Source of the DNA: an uncultured Trueperaceae bacterium
Lineage (GTDB): Bacteria > Deinococcota > Deinococci > Deinococcales > Trueperaceae
Assembly: GCA_937873495.1 (NCBI GenBank)
Contig: CALMXZ010000016.1
Span: 1-64,000, forward strand
DNA: 64,000 nucleotides
Reading direction: 5' to 3'
Position 1 is the stretch's first letter; each line of letters opens with the position of its first letter. The notes under the pieces are model-generated. The model worked only from the letters and a program-made list of their open reading frames with translations. It searched no databases and had not been told where the DNA came from. Below, piece by piece: positions 1 to 9,900 of the stretch. Both the position numbers and the translations under genes were made by a program.

Positions 1-2
1 AT

Positions 3-734
3 TGGCGACCGCTGATGCGTCGCGCGGCAGCGCATACCCGGTGGTTCAACGACTTGGCGTGCTATCTCCTGGCCCCCTGGCCCAACCGGATCGCGGGCGG
101 CAGATTCGCGTGGCGCGGACGGGAGGTCCGTCTGCCCCCGGACTGGCCTGACGGCACGGCGATCCACGGCCTGGTCAAGGACAAGCCGTGGCAGATCCTC
201 GAAAGGACGCCGGTCTCGGCGGTGCTGGGACTGGCGCACGCCGGAGGGATTGGCTTCGTCTGGCCGTGGGCTTACGAATGCCGGGTGAGGTATGAGGTGC
301 TCGACGACGGGCTGACGATCGGCCTCCGCGTGCGCAACGCGGGCGTTGAACCCATGCCCGCGGGGGTCGGGTTTCATCCGTTCTTCGTACGCGGCTTCCA
401 GTCCGATCGGGATGAAGTCGCTCTGCGTTACGCGCCGCGAGGGCGCTATCCGGCCCGCGGCATGATCCCGACCGGACCGGCGCTTGCGGATGAACTGGTC
501 TCGAGCATGCAGCGGGGGCCGCTCCGGTTGAAGGGGCGATTCCTGGACGATGTGTTTTCAGGATCGACCGATGCGGCCCAAATTCTCTGGCCTCAGAGCG
601 GGGTGCACGCGACTTTCGCCTGCACCGCCAACCTTGGGCATGGCGTGGTGTACACCGGCGAGGAGGGCGGCCCGCCTCGCGACTTGGTTGAGGTCGTTCC
701 TATAGGGGTCGGTCAACGCGACCCGGCGCTATCG
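3..734 (+). CDS. Aldose 1-epimerase (galactose mutarotase) family protein, partial
   Basis: This is a fragment of a mutarotase-fold protein that would interconvert sugar anomers. The window opens inside the gene: the frame is open to base 3 and the usual N-terminal 40 or so residues are missing. The visible part has the family's early LAPWPNRIAGG segment, an HGL motif and GFHPFF, which carries a catalytic-type His. After a VVYTGEEGG segment near base 660 the expected C-terminal EP...H..PD region cannot be found in any of the three forward frames. The frame instead stays open to 2195, antisense to the neighbouring lipoprotein gene, and that extension has no mutarotase character. I therefore end the gene at the lipoprotein stop. 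It may be truncated or frameshifted. The family call is fairly firm; the true end is uncertain. Confidence 0.6.
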
Positions 735-2588
735 TCAGGGGACCGGTTGGCCCTCGAACGTGAGCGTCACGAACGTGTACTCGAGGCCGTAGTAGAGCTC
801 GAGGTCGAACACCCAGGTCGCCGCGTCGGTGGCGTCGCCGCGGGAGACGGTGCCTTGGGACGTGTTTACCTCGAAGGCGGTGTCCTCAGCGCCGATCGGC
901 TGGGCGGGCGTAGCGCTCACGAAGTTGAGCTCGAACGTGAAGGCGCTGGCGAAGTCCGCGGGGAGCCACTCGGTATCCGGGACCCCGCTGACACGGATGC
1001 GATCGCCGGGTACGACGACCGTGCTCGCGTTCGTGAACGAGAAGGTCGTCTGCGGTGCGGTGCCCTCTTCTGCGTTCCCGTCGAAGACCTGCAGGTCGAG
1101 GGCCAGGTCGATGCTGAACGGGAGGTCGGCGGTCTGGCCGAGCTCGTCGGTGACGGTGACGGTACCCGTGTACAAGCCGGGGTAGCCGGTGCTGCCGGAG
1201 ATCACGCCCGTGTCAGAGTCCAGGGTCACGGCGTAGGTCGTGGCGGGGTTGACACCATCGTCTACGACGAAGTCGGCAGGGAACCCGCCGGCGGTGAGCT
1301 CGTAGGTGAGGGCGCCGTAACCGGCGGAGGTCGGGGCCGGGGCGGCGAGGTCCAGCACGTTGTCGATCCTGGCCGGGCCGACGGTAGTCGCGTACCCGCC
1401 GCCGAACGTGAGGGCCGGCGCGACGGCGACGTCGACCGTGGCGAACTGGCCGGCGTCGAAGGCGCTGGTCGCCGTGATGGTGGCCGTGCCTGCCGCGACA
1501 CCCGTGACGACGCCGTTGTCGTCGACGGTGGCGATCGTCTCGTCGGAAGAGGACCAGTCCACGGTCTCGGGAGCGCCGCCGACCGCGACGACGGTGGCCG
1601 TCAACGCGGTGGTGCCACCGATGACGACGGCCGGGTCGGTCTGGTCGATGCTCACGCTCGTGACGGCCGGATCGGGCTCGACCGTGACGGTCACGCTGTC
1701 AGACTTGGTGCCGTCGAACGTGCTGGTAGCCGTGATGATGGCGGTGCCGGCGTCGACGCCGGTCACGACGCCGTCGTCAGCGACGGTGGCGACGGACTCG
1801 TCGGAGGAGGACCATTCGACGGTCTCGTCGGCCCCGCCGGCCGCGACGACGGTGGCCGTCAACGCGGCGGTCTCACCGATGGAGAGCGTGGGGTCGCCCT
1901 GGTCGATGCTCACGCTCACGACGGCGGGCTCGACCGCGACGGTGACCGTCACGCTGCCCGACTTCGTGGCGTCGAAGGTGCTGGTAGCGGTGATGGTCGC
2001 CGTGCCCGCTCCGACGCCGGTCACGACGCCGTCGTCAGCGACGGTGGCGACGCCTTCGGCGTCACTCGACCAGGTGACCGTGTCGGGTGCGTCGTTCACG
2101 ACGACGACATCGGCGGTCAGGGCCACGGTCTCGCCGACCAAGATGGCCTGGTCACCGTTCGTGATGGCGACGCTCGTTACGGACGGCTCGTCTGACGTGG
2201 CCTCGGCCGTCGTGAACGACCAGGAGCTGCTGGTGCCGAGGCGCGCGCCCTGGCTGCTCTCGACGTTGGCTCCCACCGTCGCGGTGTAGCTCGTGAAGCC
2301 GGCGAGGGGCTCATCGGGCGTGAAGGTCGCCTTGCGGCTCGTCGGATCGTAGGTGACAGTGCCGGGGACGGCGGTACCGCCCTGGGCGAGGGTGAAGTTG
2401 GCGTCGAGACTGGAGGTCTTGACCGCGAGGTTGAACGTCGCGGAGACCGTGGCGTCCACCGGAACGTTGGCGGCGCCGGCGGCCGGGGAGCGCATGCTGA
2501 TCGCGAGCTTCGGGGGCGCCGGGGTCTGGGTGCACGCCGCCAGGACCAGCGCGACCAGTAATGGGATGATCGAGAGCCTCTTGAGCAT
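735..2588 (-). CDS. Secreted lipoprotein with Big_5, BIG2-like and putative-Ig domains
   Basis: A 617-residue cell-surface lipoprotein of unknown specific role. The signal peptide ends in a lipobox (LAAC, Cys19). Residues of about 30-130 resemble an SbsA-type Ig domain (Big_5). Three repeats of about 85 residues follow (VTSVSIDQ..., WSSSDES.ATV, GVVTGV.AGTATITATS), which is the BIG2/invasin-like pattern. A He_PIG-like module with DSDTGVISG comes next, then a C-terminal beta-rich segment. The start is supported by an AGGAGG site directly upstream. It is transcribed away from the exopolysaccharide cassette, across an intergenic region holding a strong hairpin. Nothing catalytic is visible, so it is probably an adhesive or structural envelope protein. 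Confidence 0.85.
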   Translation of the reverse strand: MLKRLSIIPLLVALVLAACTQTPAPPKLAISMRSPAAGAANVPVDATVSATFNLAVKTSSLDANFTLAQGGTAVPGTVTYDPTSRKATFTPDEPLAGFTSYTATVGANVESSQGARLGTSSSWSFTTAEATSDEPSVTSVAITNGDQAILVGETVALTADVVVVNDAPDTVTWSSDAEGVATVADDGVVTGVGAGTATITATSTFDATKSGSVTVTVAVEPAVVSVSIDQGDPTLSIGETAALTATVVAAGGADETVEWSSSDESVATVADDGVVTGVDAGTAIITATSTFDGTKSDSVTVTVEPDPAVTSVSIDQTDPAVVIGGTTALTATVVAVGGAPETVDWSSSDETIATVDDNGVVTGVAAGTATITATSAFDAGQFATVDVAVAPALTFGGGYATTVGPARIDNVLDLAAPAPTSAGYGALTYELTAGGFPADFVVDDGVNPATTYAVTLDSDTGVISGSTGYPGLYTGTVTVTDELGQTADLPFSIDLALDLQVFDGNAEEGTAPQTTFSFTNASTVVVPGDRIRVSGVPDTEWLPADFASAFTFELNFVSATPAQPIGAEDTAFEVNTSQGTVSRGDATDAATWVFDLELYYGLEYTFVTLTFEGQPVP

Positions 2589-2721
2589 CTTTCCTCCTGT
2601 GGTGATCCTCTTGCCGATCTAACGATGCCGGCCTGCTGCGCCGGCGCCAAAGACGTCGTAGCCATCTTAGCGGCGCGACCATGGCAGGATTATGAACTTT
2701 CCCTTAGCAACGGCATCCCCG

Positions 2722-2746
2722 CGCCCCGCCACCCGTGGGCGGGGCG
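2722..2746. repeat. GC-rich inverted repeat in the divergent intergenic region
   Basis: Arms CGCCCCGCC and GGCGGGGCG flank a short loop between the two divergent genes. No T-tract follows on either strand. It could be a protein-binding palindrome or an RNA hairpin in the leader of the minus-strand gene. Confidence 0.5.
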
Positions 2747-2797
2747 TAAGACTCGACACCGTGTGAGTGATGAATACATGAGATGAAGATGAGTGTC

Positions 2798-2803
2798 TAT
2801 AAT
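2798..2803 (+). promoter_or_regulatory. Putative -10 box for the first exopolysaccharide cassette
   Basis: A perfect TATAAT hexamer lies in locally AT-rich sequence about 360 bases upstream of the first lipoprotein start. No good -35 box is visible at 16-18 bases. If it is used, the transcript has a 5' leader of about 350 bases containing both conserved leader segments described below. The second cassette has a TATACT in the equivalent place. Confidence 0.5.
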
Positions 2804-2889
2804 CTTCTTCACCACGCGGCCCTTAGGGGTGCGCGCGCGTGACGGATCCGCGTTCCCACCGGTCGTGCCGGGATGGGCGCGGTAGGCAG

Positions 2890-3016
2890 GCTGGCTATCT
2901 GAAGGGGGAAAGGAGACCGTTACCCGTTAGCGCGCGGGACCAAGCGAAGTGGTTCCTGACGAGCACGGGGAGCGTCGCGGATTCAGAAGGCCGTAAGACA
3001 CAGCTGATTAGTCTTC
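2890..3016 (+). other. Conserved 5' leader segment A, copy 1
   Basis: This stretch shares blocks with 12178-12300 upstream of the second cassette: ATCTGAAGGGGGAaAGGAG near the left end, then TTCAG followed by GCCGTAAGAC. CTGAA (2899-2903) can pair with TTCAG (2982-2986), closing a loop of about 79 bases. The interior sequence is not conserved, as expected of an RNA held by structure. It contains no credible coding sequence. A short ORF here, and another starting in the next segment, are not conserved in the second copy. Confidence 0.45.
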
Positions 3017-3028
3017 CATGAGAAATCT

Positions 3029-3150
3029 ATGGCCACGCCCGGGCTCACCGGGTGTGGTCGACTCCGATACCCGTGGCAACGAAGCGTGCGCCGTACTTGG
3101 GCGCTTGGGGCACGCAGAGCCAGTAGCGCAACCGACCGGGCACCGAAAGG
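3029..3150 (+). ncRNA. Pseudoknot-forming leader RNA element, copy 1 (candidate riboswitch)
   Basis: The leader immediately before the first lipoprotein carries a stem GCGTGCGCC (3084-3092) / GGGGCACGC (3107-3115) closing the loop GTACTTGGGCGCTT. The loop bases GCGCT (3101-3105) can pair with AGCGC (3125-3129), forming a pseudoknot just before the AAAGG ribosome-binding site (3146-3150). Two further copies (12320-12430; 21747-21830 on the minus strand) keep this layout. Copy 3 changes the stem to ACCCG/CGGGT and the pseudoknot pair from T-A to C-G, which are compensatory changes. A preceding hairpin (GGCCAC...GTGGTC, 3030-3058) is also present. The position suggests control of translation start. 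No known class was matched. Confidence 0.6.
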
Positions 3151-3160
3151 ACCCGCCTCG

Positions 3161-3988
3161 ATGCAGTCACTCGTGCCTCAACTCACCACCCGCAAGCTGA
3201 TCCGCCGTGCGGGCCTAGCGACCGCCGCGCTGGCGCTCCTGCTGGCCGGTTGCAAGCCGCCGCAGCAGGTCGACCAGACCAAGGTCGACAAGGTCGGCCT
3301 CGTGCTCCTCAGCGCGGACTCCGGCTCCGGCAAGGCGAGCGGGCAGGCAACCTTCGTCGCGCTGACGGCCGCGCGAGCGGAGGAACTCATGCGTAGCCCC
3401 TTCGGGTCCGAGATCGGCACGTGCACCGTCTCCACCAACCAAGCGCCGGCGACGGGCAGCGTGACGACGACGCCCGGTGGCGCGAGCCTGCTCGCCGGCG
3501 ACATCACGCTCCGCGTCGGCGACAACGTCTACGGGCTCCTGGAACGCGGCGAGGACGGCCGCTACACGCTCCGCGCGACTGACCCGCTCCCCGCCACCGG
3601 CCTCTCCCTGAAGCTCGCCGGCACCGGCGCGTTCCCCGCCTTCGCGGGCGTGGCCGTGAACGTCGGGCAGGCACCGGCGCCAGCCGACGCCTTCGACACG
3701 AGCGCCGTCACCGTCGGCACGGAGTTCGCCTGGAACCCGGGAACGGTGGGCGCCGCCCTCCTGCTCGTCGGCGCGAGCGACGACGGCTCGGTGGCGTACT
3801 CGTGCCTGGCCGACGACGCCGCTGGCACGTTCCGGTTCCCGGAAACCACACGTGACGAACTGACAAGCGCCGGTTACGACAGCGGCAACCTCGCGACCCT
3901 GGCCCGGATAAGCGCGACCCAAGCGCGCTCGGGCTCCGCGCTGCTGCTCGTCAACACCGTTCGGCTCACCGACCTAGGAGCGAAGTAG
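3161..3988 (+). CDS. Lipoprotein of unknown family, partner of deacetylase 1
   Basis: A 275-residue predicted lipoprotein with a signal peptide ending in LAGC (Cys31). I do not recognise the family. It is clearly paralogous to the product of 12446-13288: both share VGL.LL, TFVALTAARAEELM.SPFG, an 'IGTC.VST' segment, LLER.EDGRYT, a GTGAFPAF segment and a C-terminal ATL.R.S.TQARSG.ALLLVN. The body appears beta-rich and has no catalytic motif. I chose this ATG because the signal peptide begins there and AAAGGA lies about 10 bases upstream; longer versions of the frame run through the structured leader. Its stop is 3 bases from the giant deacetylase start, and the pairing is repeated downstream, so the two products probably act together on the cell surface. 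Confidence 0.85.
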   Translation: MQSLVPQLTTRKLIRRAGLATAALALLLAGCKPPQQVDQTKVDKVGLVLLSADSGSGKASGQATFVALTAARAEELMRSPFGSEIGTCTVSTNQAPATGSVTTTPGGASLLAGDITLRVGDNVYGLLERGEDGRYTLRATDPLPATGLSLKLAGTGAFPAFAGVAVNVGQAPAPADAFDTSAVTVGTEFAWNPGTVGAALLLVGASDDGSVAYSCLADDAAGTFRFPETTRDELTSAGYDSGNLATLARISATQARSGSALLLVNTVRLTDLGAK

Positions 3989-3991
3989 AGC

Positions 3992-6900
3992 ATGCACCGA
4001 CCCCAGCCGAAGACGCCTAGAGCCCCGCTCCGCCCCGCGCTGCGCCTGCTGTTCCTGATCGCGGCGTTGGTGACCGTGTTGGTGGCGTGTAACACGACCC
4101 CGAGCCAGCGCACCAACACCCGACCCGACCCGACGCCCACCGAGGCGCCCGCTTACAACCCGAACGTGCCGCGCCAAGGCCCCGGCAAGTCCTTGCCGCT
4201 GCACCTCGGCTTCATCCCCAAGGGCACCGGCGAGGCGCCGACCTTGCGCGCCCAGGCCCAGGGCGACGTCATCGTGCAGATGCAGGCGCTGGTCATCTCG
4301 GCGCGCGCGGACGCCGAGGACGAGCCGTCCGTTGGGGCGTGGCTGGCCCTGCTCGAACAGGCGGGCATGCCGTACGAGCGCATCGTGGCCACCGATCCGC
4401 AGTGGAACGCGCAGACCCTGGCTGACTTCCTGGTTACCCCGGACGGCGTCGGGCGGTTCCAGGCCGTGCTCCTGAGCACGAACAACCTCGTCTACGACGC
4501 CGGGCCGGGCGTTCCGCCCGCGAACCGCTACCCTTCGGCGTTCACGGACGATCAGTGGAAGGTCCTGTTCGACTACGAGCGCGCGTACGGTGTGCGCCAG
4601 GCGGCCCTGTACGGGGCGGCATGGAGCGGCGCCACGCCAAGCGAGGACGACTACGGCATCATCGATCCGAGCGGCGGCCAGGGGCTGAACAACGTGGTGA
4701 TCTCGCCGACGGCCGCCGGCCTCGGGATCTTCACGGACGTCGACGCGAGCAGCAGCATCACCCTGCGCGACACGTGGGGCTACCCGAGCACCGGCAACCA
4801 GGACTTCTCGACCCCACTCCTCGTCGACGGCAGCGGCCACATCCTGGCCGCCCAGATCAACACCAACGGCCGCGAGCGCATTACGCTCTTCTTCGACAAC
4901 GCCGCCTGGGGCGGCATCCCCGTCGTGTACACGCAGCAGCTCGGCGCCGCGCTCTTGCGCTGGGCTACGCGCGGCGTGCACATCGGCGAGCGGCGCAACA
5001 GCTTCCAGGCCGACGTCGACGACTGGTTCCTAGAGGCCGGGCACTGGGACGTCACCACGCATAGCATCGACGACCGCGAAGGCCACGGCATCCGCCTCAC
5101 CGCCAAGGACGTGCTGAGCTTGCGCGACCAGCAGGCGGGCCTACAGGCCATCGCCGGCGGCATCGCGTCCGACTTCAGGTGGTCCATGGCGTTCAACGGC
5201 ATGGGGACCACCGAGCCCGGCGAAGGCTCCGTCCCTGCGAACTGCGTCGAGAGCACGTCAGCGACGCTCACCTACATCACCAAATGCTTGGCGAACGACT
5301 TCTGGTGGGTCAGCCACACGTGGGACCACGAGTACATGGACTACATCCTGCCCGCCGTAGGAGGCGCCAGGAACCTGAACGTCGCCGGGGTCACGGACCG
5401 GCTCACCTGGAACGACGACCTCGCCGCCGCCTACGGCTTCGGCGCCACCTACTCCCGCAACAGCGTCGTCACCGGCGACATCTCCGGCCTCGGCTGGTAC
5501 GACCCCCTCGGTCCCGACCACGACCCCGTGCAGAAGGTGGACCACGGCCTCGACTGGGCCAGCCCGTACTTCATCCAGGGGACCTATAACACCGGCCACA
5601 CCTACGTCGCCTCCAACATGTCCACCCCCAGCCACGAGCCCGACTGCTGGGCGTGCGGCACCTACCTGACGCTCGACAACAACCACTACCTGCCCTTGAG
5701 CGGCTTCGAGGTATTCCTCGTCCCGCGCTGGCCGACGAACGTGTTCGCCACCGTCACCAGGCCCGCCGAGGTCGTCGACGCGTACAACATGGTCTACGGC
5801 TTGCACGGCTCGGACCCCAACCACTTCGATCACGACCTGACCTACCCCGAGATCCTCGACGTCGACACGAGCATCGCCCTGAGCCACCTGCTCTCCGGCT
5901 CCCCGTACCCGCACTACTTCCACACCCCGAACGCCGTCGAGTACGAGACGGGCAAGTCGCTGCTCACCGACTGGGCGACCGTCCTCTTCACCAAGTACGC
6001 GAGTCTCGTCAACGAGCCGCTCCTCTCGCACAAGAACGACGACTCGGCCGCCTACGTGCAGGCCCGCACGGACTTCGACGCCGCCGGCGTGACCGGCACG
6101 TGGAACCGCACCACCGGCAAGATCACCATCCGCTCCGCCAACGGCGGCCCGGCGTTCCTCACCGGTGCTTCCCTCGGAGCCGGTGCGCACGACAGCGTCT
6201 ACAACGGCCGCACCATCTCGGAGCGCGAACTCGGGGCCGGCCAGAGCGTCGTCATCGATGTGACGACGGCGGCGCCGGGCGCTCCGACCATCCAGTCGTT
6301 CTCCGCTACGCCCGCCACCATCCTCGACGGCGGCACGGCGCAGCTCACTTGGACCGTGTTCGGGCCGCACTCAGACATCACCGCCAGGGTCAAGGGCGGC
6401 GCGGCCGTCGGCTCGAACCTGAACGCGAGCGCGAGCCTCCCGGTCAGCCCCACCACGACCACCACCTACGAGCTGGTCGTCACCCCCTTGCAGGGCAGCG
6501 CCGTCACGCGCGAGGCGACCGTCGAGGTGACGCCCGTGCAGCCGGCCGTCACCTCGTTCACCGCCGACCCCAACCCCGTGGCTTACGGCGGCACGACCCA
6601 GCTCGCCTGGACCGTCACGGGGAGCGCGACCGACGTCGCCATCCGCCCGCAAGGCGGAGCCAACCTCGCCAGCGGCCTCGCCCGCAGCGGCACCTTGACC
6701 ACGCCGGCTCTCACGTCCGGCACCACGTACGAGTTGGTGGCCACGTGGGCGGGCGGCGCTCCGGTCGTCAGCGCCCTCACGGTCGATGTCACGGCGCCGG
6801 ACGCGCCGATCGTCACCAGCTTCGCCGCCGACCCGGCCGCCATCCCCGCCAACGGAACCAGCCAGCTCACGTGGGCGGTCGACGGTGGTCCCACCACCGA

Positions 6901-9900
6901 CGTCTCGATCCGGATCCAGGGTCAGGACGGCACCGCGGTCGGGAGCCTGGACCGCGCCGGCACCTGGACCACCCCGATCCTGAACGCGACCACCACCTAC
7001 GAACTCGTCGCGACCGGACCGGGCGGCACGGCCACTCGCAGCGCCACGGTCACCGTGGTAGGCGCGCCGAGCGCCACCTTCACCGCCACCGCGACCGAGA
7101 TAGCGGCCGGCGGCTCCTCGACACTCGAATGGATCGTGACCGGCACCACCAGCTCCGTCCTCATCCGCGAGAAGGCCGGCCCGACCCTGTACCAGAACCT
7201 CCAGCCGGCGGGCTCGCAGTCCGTCTCCCCCGCCGCCACGACCACGTACGAGCTCGTCATGGGATGGCTGGGCGGAGAGGTCGTGCAGGAAGCCATCGTC
7301 ACCGTGCGCACGGCTCCGGCGGTCTCGCTGACGACCGCCACTCCCGCCATCGTCTTCGGCGGATCGACCACCCTCGAGTGGTCGGTGAGCGGCGTCAGCA
7401 CCGGCGTCACGCTCTACCGCGACGGCGAGCTCGTCGACACGCTCTCCGGCACCGGCGGGCAGTACGTCGTGCAGCCGAGCGCGACCGGCACCTACGAGCT
7501 GCGCGCGGCGTGGTTAGCAGGCACGGTCACCGCCACCCAGCGGGTCGTCGTAACGCCTACCGTCGCGCTGAGCGCGACCCCGACGAGCGTCGTAGAGGGT
7601 TCCTCCTCCACGCTCGCCTGGGAGATCGGCGGCGGCTTCACCGGCGCCACGCTCCGCGAGCAAGGCTCATCAGGAGCCCCTGTCGCCGCGACGGGCAGTC
7701 AGTCCGTCTCCCCCATCACCGAGACCACCTACGAGCTCGTGGTCGCGTACGCCGGCGCCACCGGTCCGGCCGAGACGAGCGCGACCGCGACCGTAGCGGT
7801 CACGCCGGCACCCGTCGCACCGATCATCGAGAGCTTCACCGCGACCCCGACGGCACTCCTCAACGGCCAGAGCACCCAGCTCCAGTGGAACGTCACGGGC
7901 ACGACCACCGGCATCAGCCTGACGGCCAACGGCGCCACCATCGGGACCGACCTCGGGTCGAGCGGACCGAGGACCGAGAGCCCCACCACGACGACCACGT
8001 ACGTGCTGAGCGCAGCCTGGGAGGGCGGCGACCCCATCACCGCCACGGTCGCGGTCACCGTCACCCAGCCGCAAACCCCGACGGGTACCCTCACCGCCAC
8101 CCCAGCCACCATCATCGTGGGCAGCTCGAGCACGCTGAACTGGAGCGTCGCCGGCGACTTCACCAACGTCACCGTGCGCGCCCAGGGCGGCGCGACCCTG
8201 AGTTCCGGGCCGAGCGCGACCGGCGAGACGATCGTCACTCCGACGGTCACCACGACCTACGAACTCGTCGCCACGCAGATAAGCGGCGCCACCCTCACCG
8301 TGAGCACCGCGACGGTGACGGTGAACGAACCGACGGCTCCGACCGCCACCCTCACCGCCACCCCCGCCACCATCACCGCGGGCGGGTCGACAACCCTCAG
8401 CTGGAACGTGGAGGGCACCTACGCCTCCATCCGGCTCGGCATCGTTGGCGGAGCCGACATCGGCGGAGACCGCGACCCGTCCGGCACGCTCGTCGTCAGC
8501 CCGAACGCGACGACGACCTACGAGCTGCGCGTCGCATGGGCCAACGGCACGGTCACCACGCCGCGGCAGGTCGTCGTCACCCCGACCGCCACCCTCACCG
8601 CCACGCCCGAGACCATCACGAGCGGTGAGAGCTCCACCCTCGCCTGGACCGTCGTCGGCGGCTTCACCAGCGCCACGCTCCGCGCCCAAGGGACCGCGGG
8701 AACCGCCGTGAACGCCACCGGCAACCAGGTCGTCTCCCCCACCGCCACGACCGTCTTTGAGCTCGTCGTCGCCTACGTCGGCGGCAGCGACGTCGTCGCC
8801 TCGCAGACCCTGACCGTCAACCCGCCGCCCGTCGCCCCGACCATCGCAAGCTTCACGGCCGGCGCCAACCCGATCACCGTCGGGCAGACCACCCAACTCG
8901 CCTGGGAGATCGGAGCGGGGCCGACCACCAGCGTGGCCATCCGTATCCAGGGCCAGGCCGAACCCGTGGCGGACGCTCTGGCGCGCACCGGCACCTGGAC
9001 GACCCCGGCCCTGGCCGCGACCACGACCTACGAGCTCGTGGCCACCGGCCCGGGCGGCACCGCCACCGCCCCCCTCACCGTCACTGTCAACCCGCTACCC
9101 GTCGCGCCCGTCATCGCCGGCTTCACTGCCGACCCGACCGCGATCATCGCCAGCCAGAGCTCCCAGCTCACCTGGAGCGTGACGGGCACCTACACGGCCA
9201 TCGGCCTACGCGTCGGCGGCACCGTGATCAGGGACGACCTCGGCGCGAGCGGCGTCCTGACCGTTACCCCGGCCACGACCACGACCTACGAGCTGTTCGT
9301 CACCTGGTCGGGCGGCCCGGCGGTCGTGAGCCAAGCCACGATCACCGTCACCACCCCGACGGCCCCGACCGGCACCCTCACCGCCGACCCGACCACCATC
9401 ACGGTGGGCAGCTCGAGCACCCTGAGCTGGAACGTGGCGGGCGACTTCACGACCGTGACCGTCCGCGCTGCCAACGGCGACGTCGAACGGACGAACGCCG
9501 GCGCGAGCGGCACCGCCGTGGTGACGCCGGGCGCCACCACCACTTACGAGCTCGTCGCGCAGCCGCTCATCGGCTCGCCGAGCGTCGTCGCCACCACGAC
9601 CGTCACCGTCAACCCGCTGCCCGTCGCGCCGTCAGCCGAACTCTCGGCCGACAGCACGAACATCACGGCAGGTGGCTCCACCATCCTGCGCTGGGCGGTA
9701 GGGGGCGACTTCACGACCGTTCGCCTGCGGGCGAACGGCTCCGACATCGGCGGCGACCGCGCCGCCACGGGCGAACTGATCGTCAGCCCGGCCACCACGA
9801 CCACCTACCAACTCGTGGTCGCGTGGGACGGCGGTCCCGACGTCGTGCGCGAAGTGACCGTCACGGTCAACCCGCCGGAGGCACCGCTGGCCCAGCTCAC

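Noticed and set aside
3029-3150. Calling the leader element a c-di-GMP-I (GEMM-I) riboswitch
   Set aside because: One short run resembles the GEMM-I core, but the GNRA loop and second helix are missing and a loop pseudoknot is present instead. It is left unclassified.
2839-3200. Two 60-codon ORFs in the leader of the first cassette
   Set aside because: They are not conserved in the equivalent leader at 12107-12445, whereas the RNA pairing is.
5653-8628. A 991-codon open frame overlapping the giant deacetylase in another frame
   Set aside because: Its product is a low-complexity Arg/His-rich string with no motif. It is a by-product of GC-rich repetitive coding; the main frame has a signal peptide, conserved domains and a paralogue.
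7670-8896. A 408-codon minus-strand frame within the Ig repeat array
   Set aside because: It is a Gly/Arg/Asp-rich antisense shadow of the repeats with no start context.
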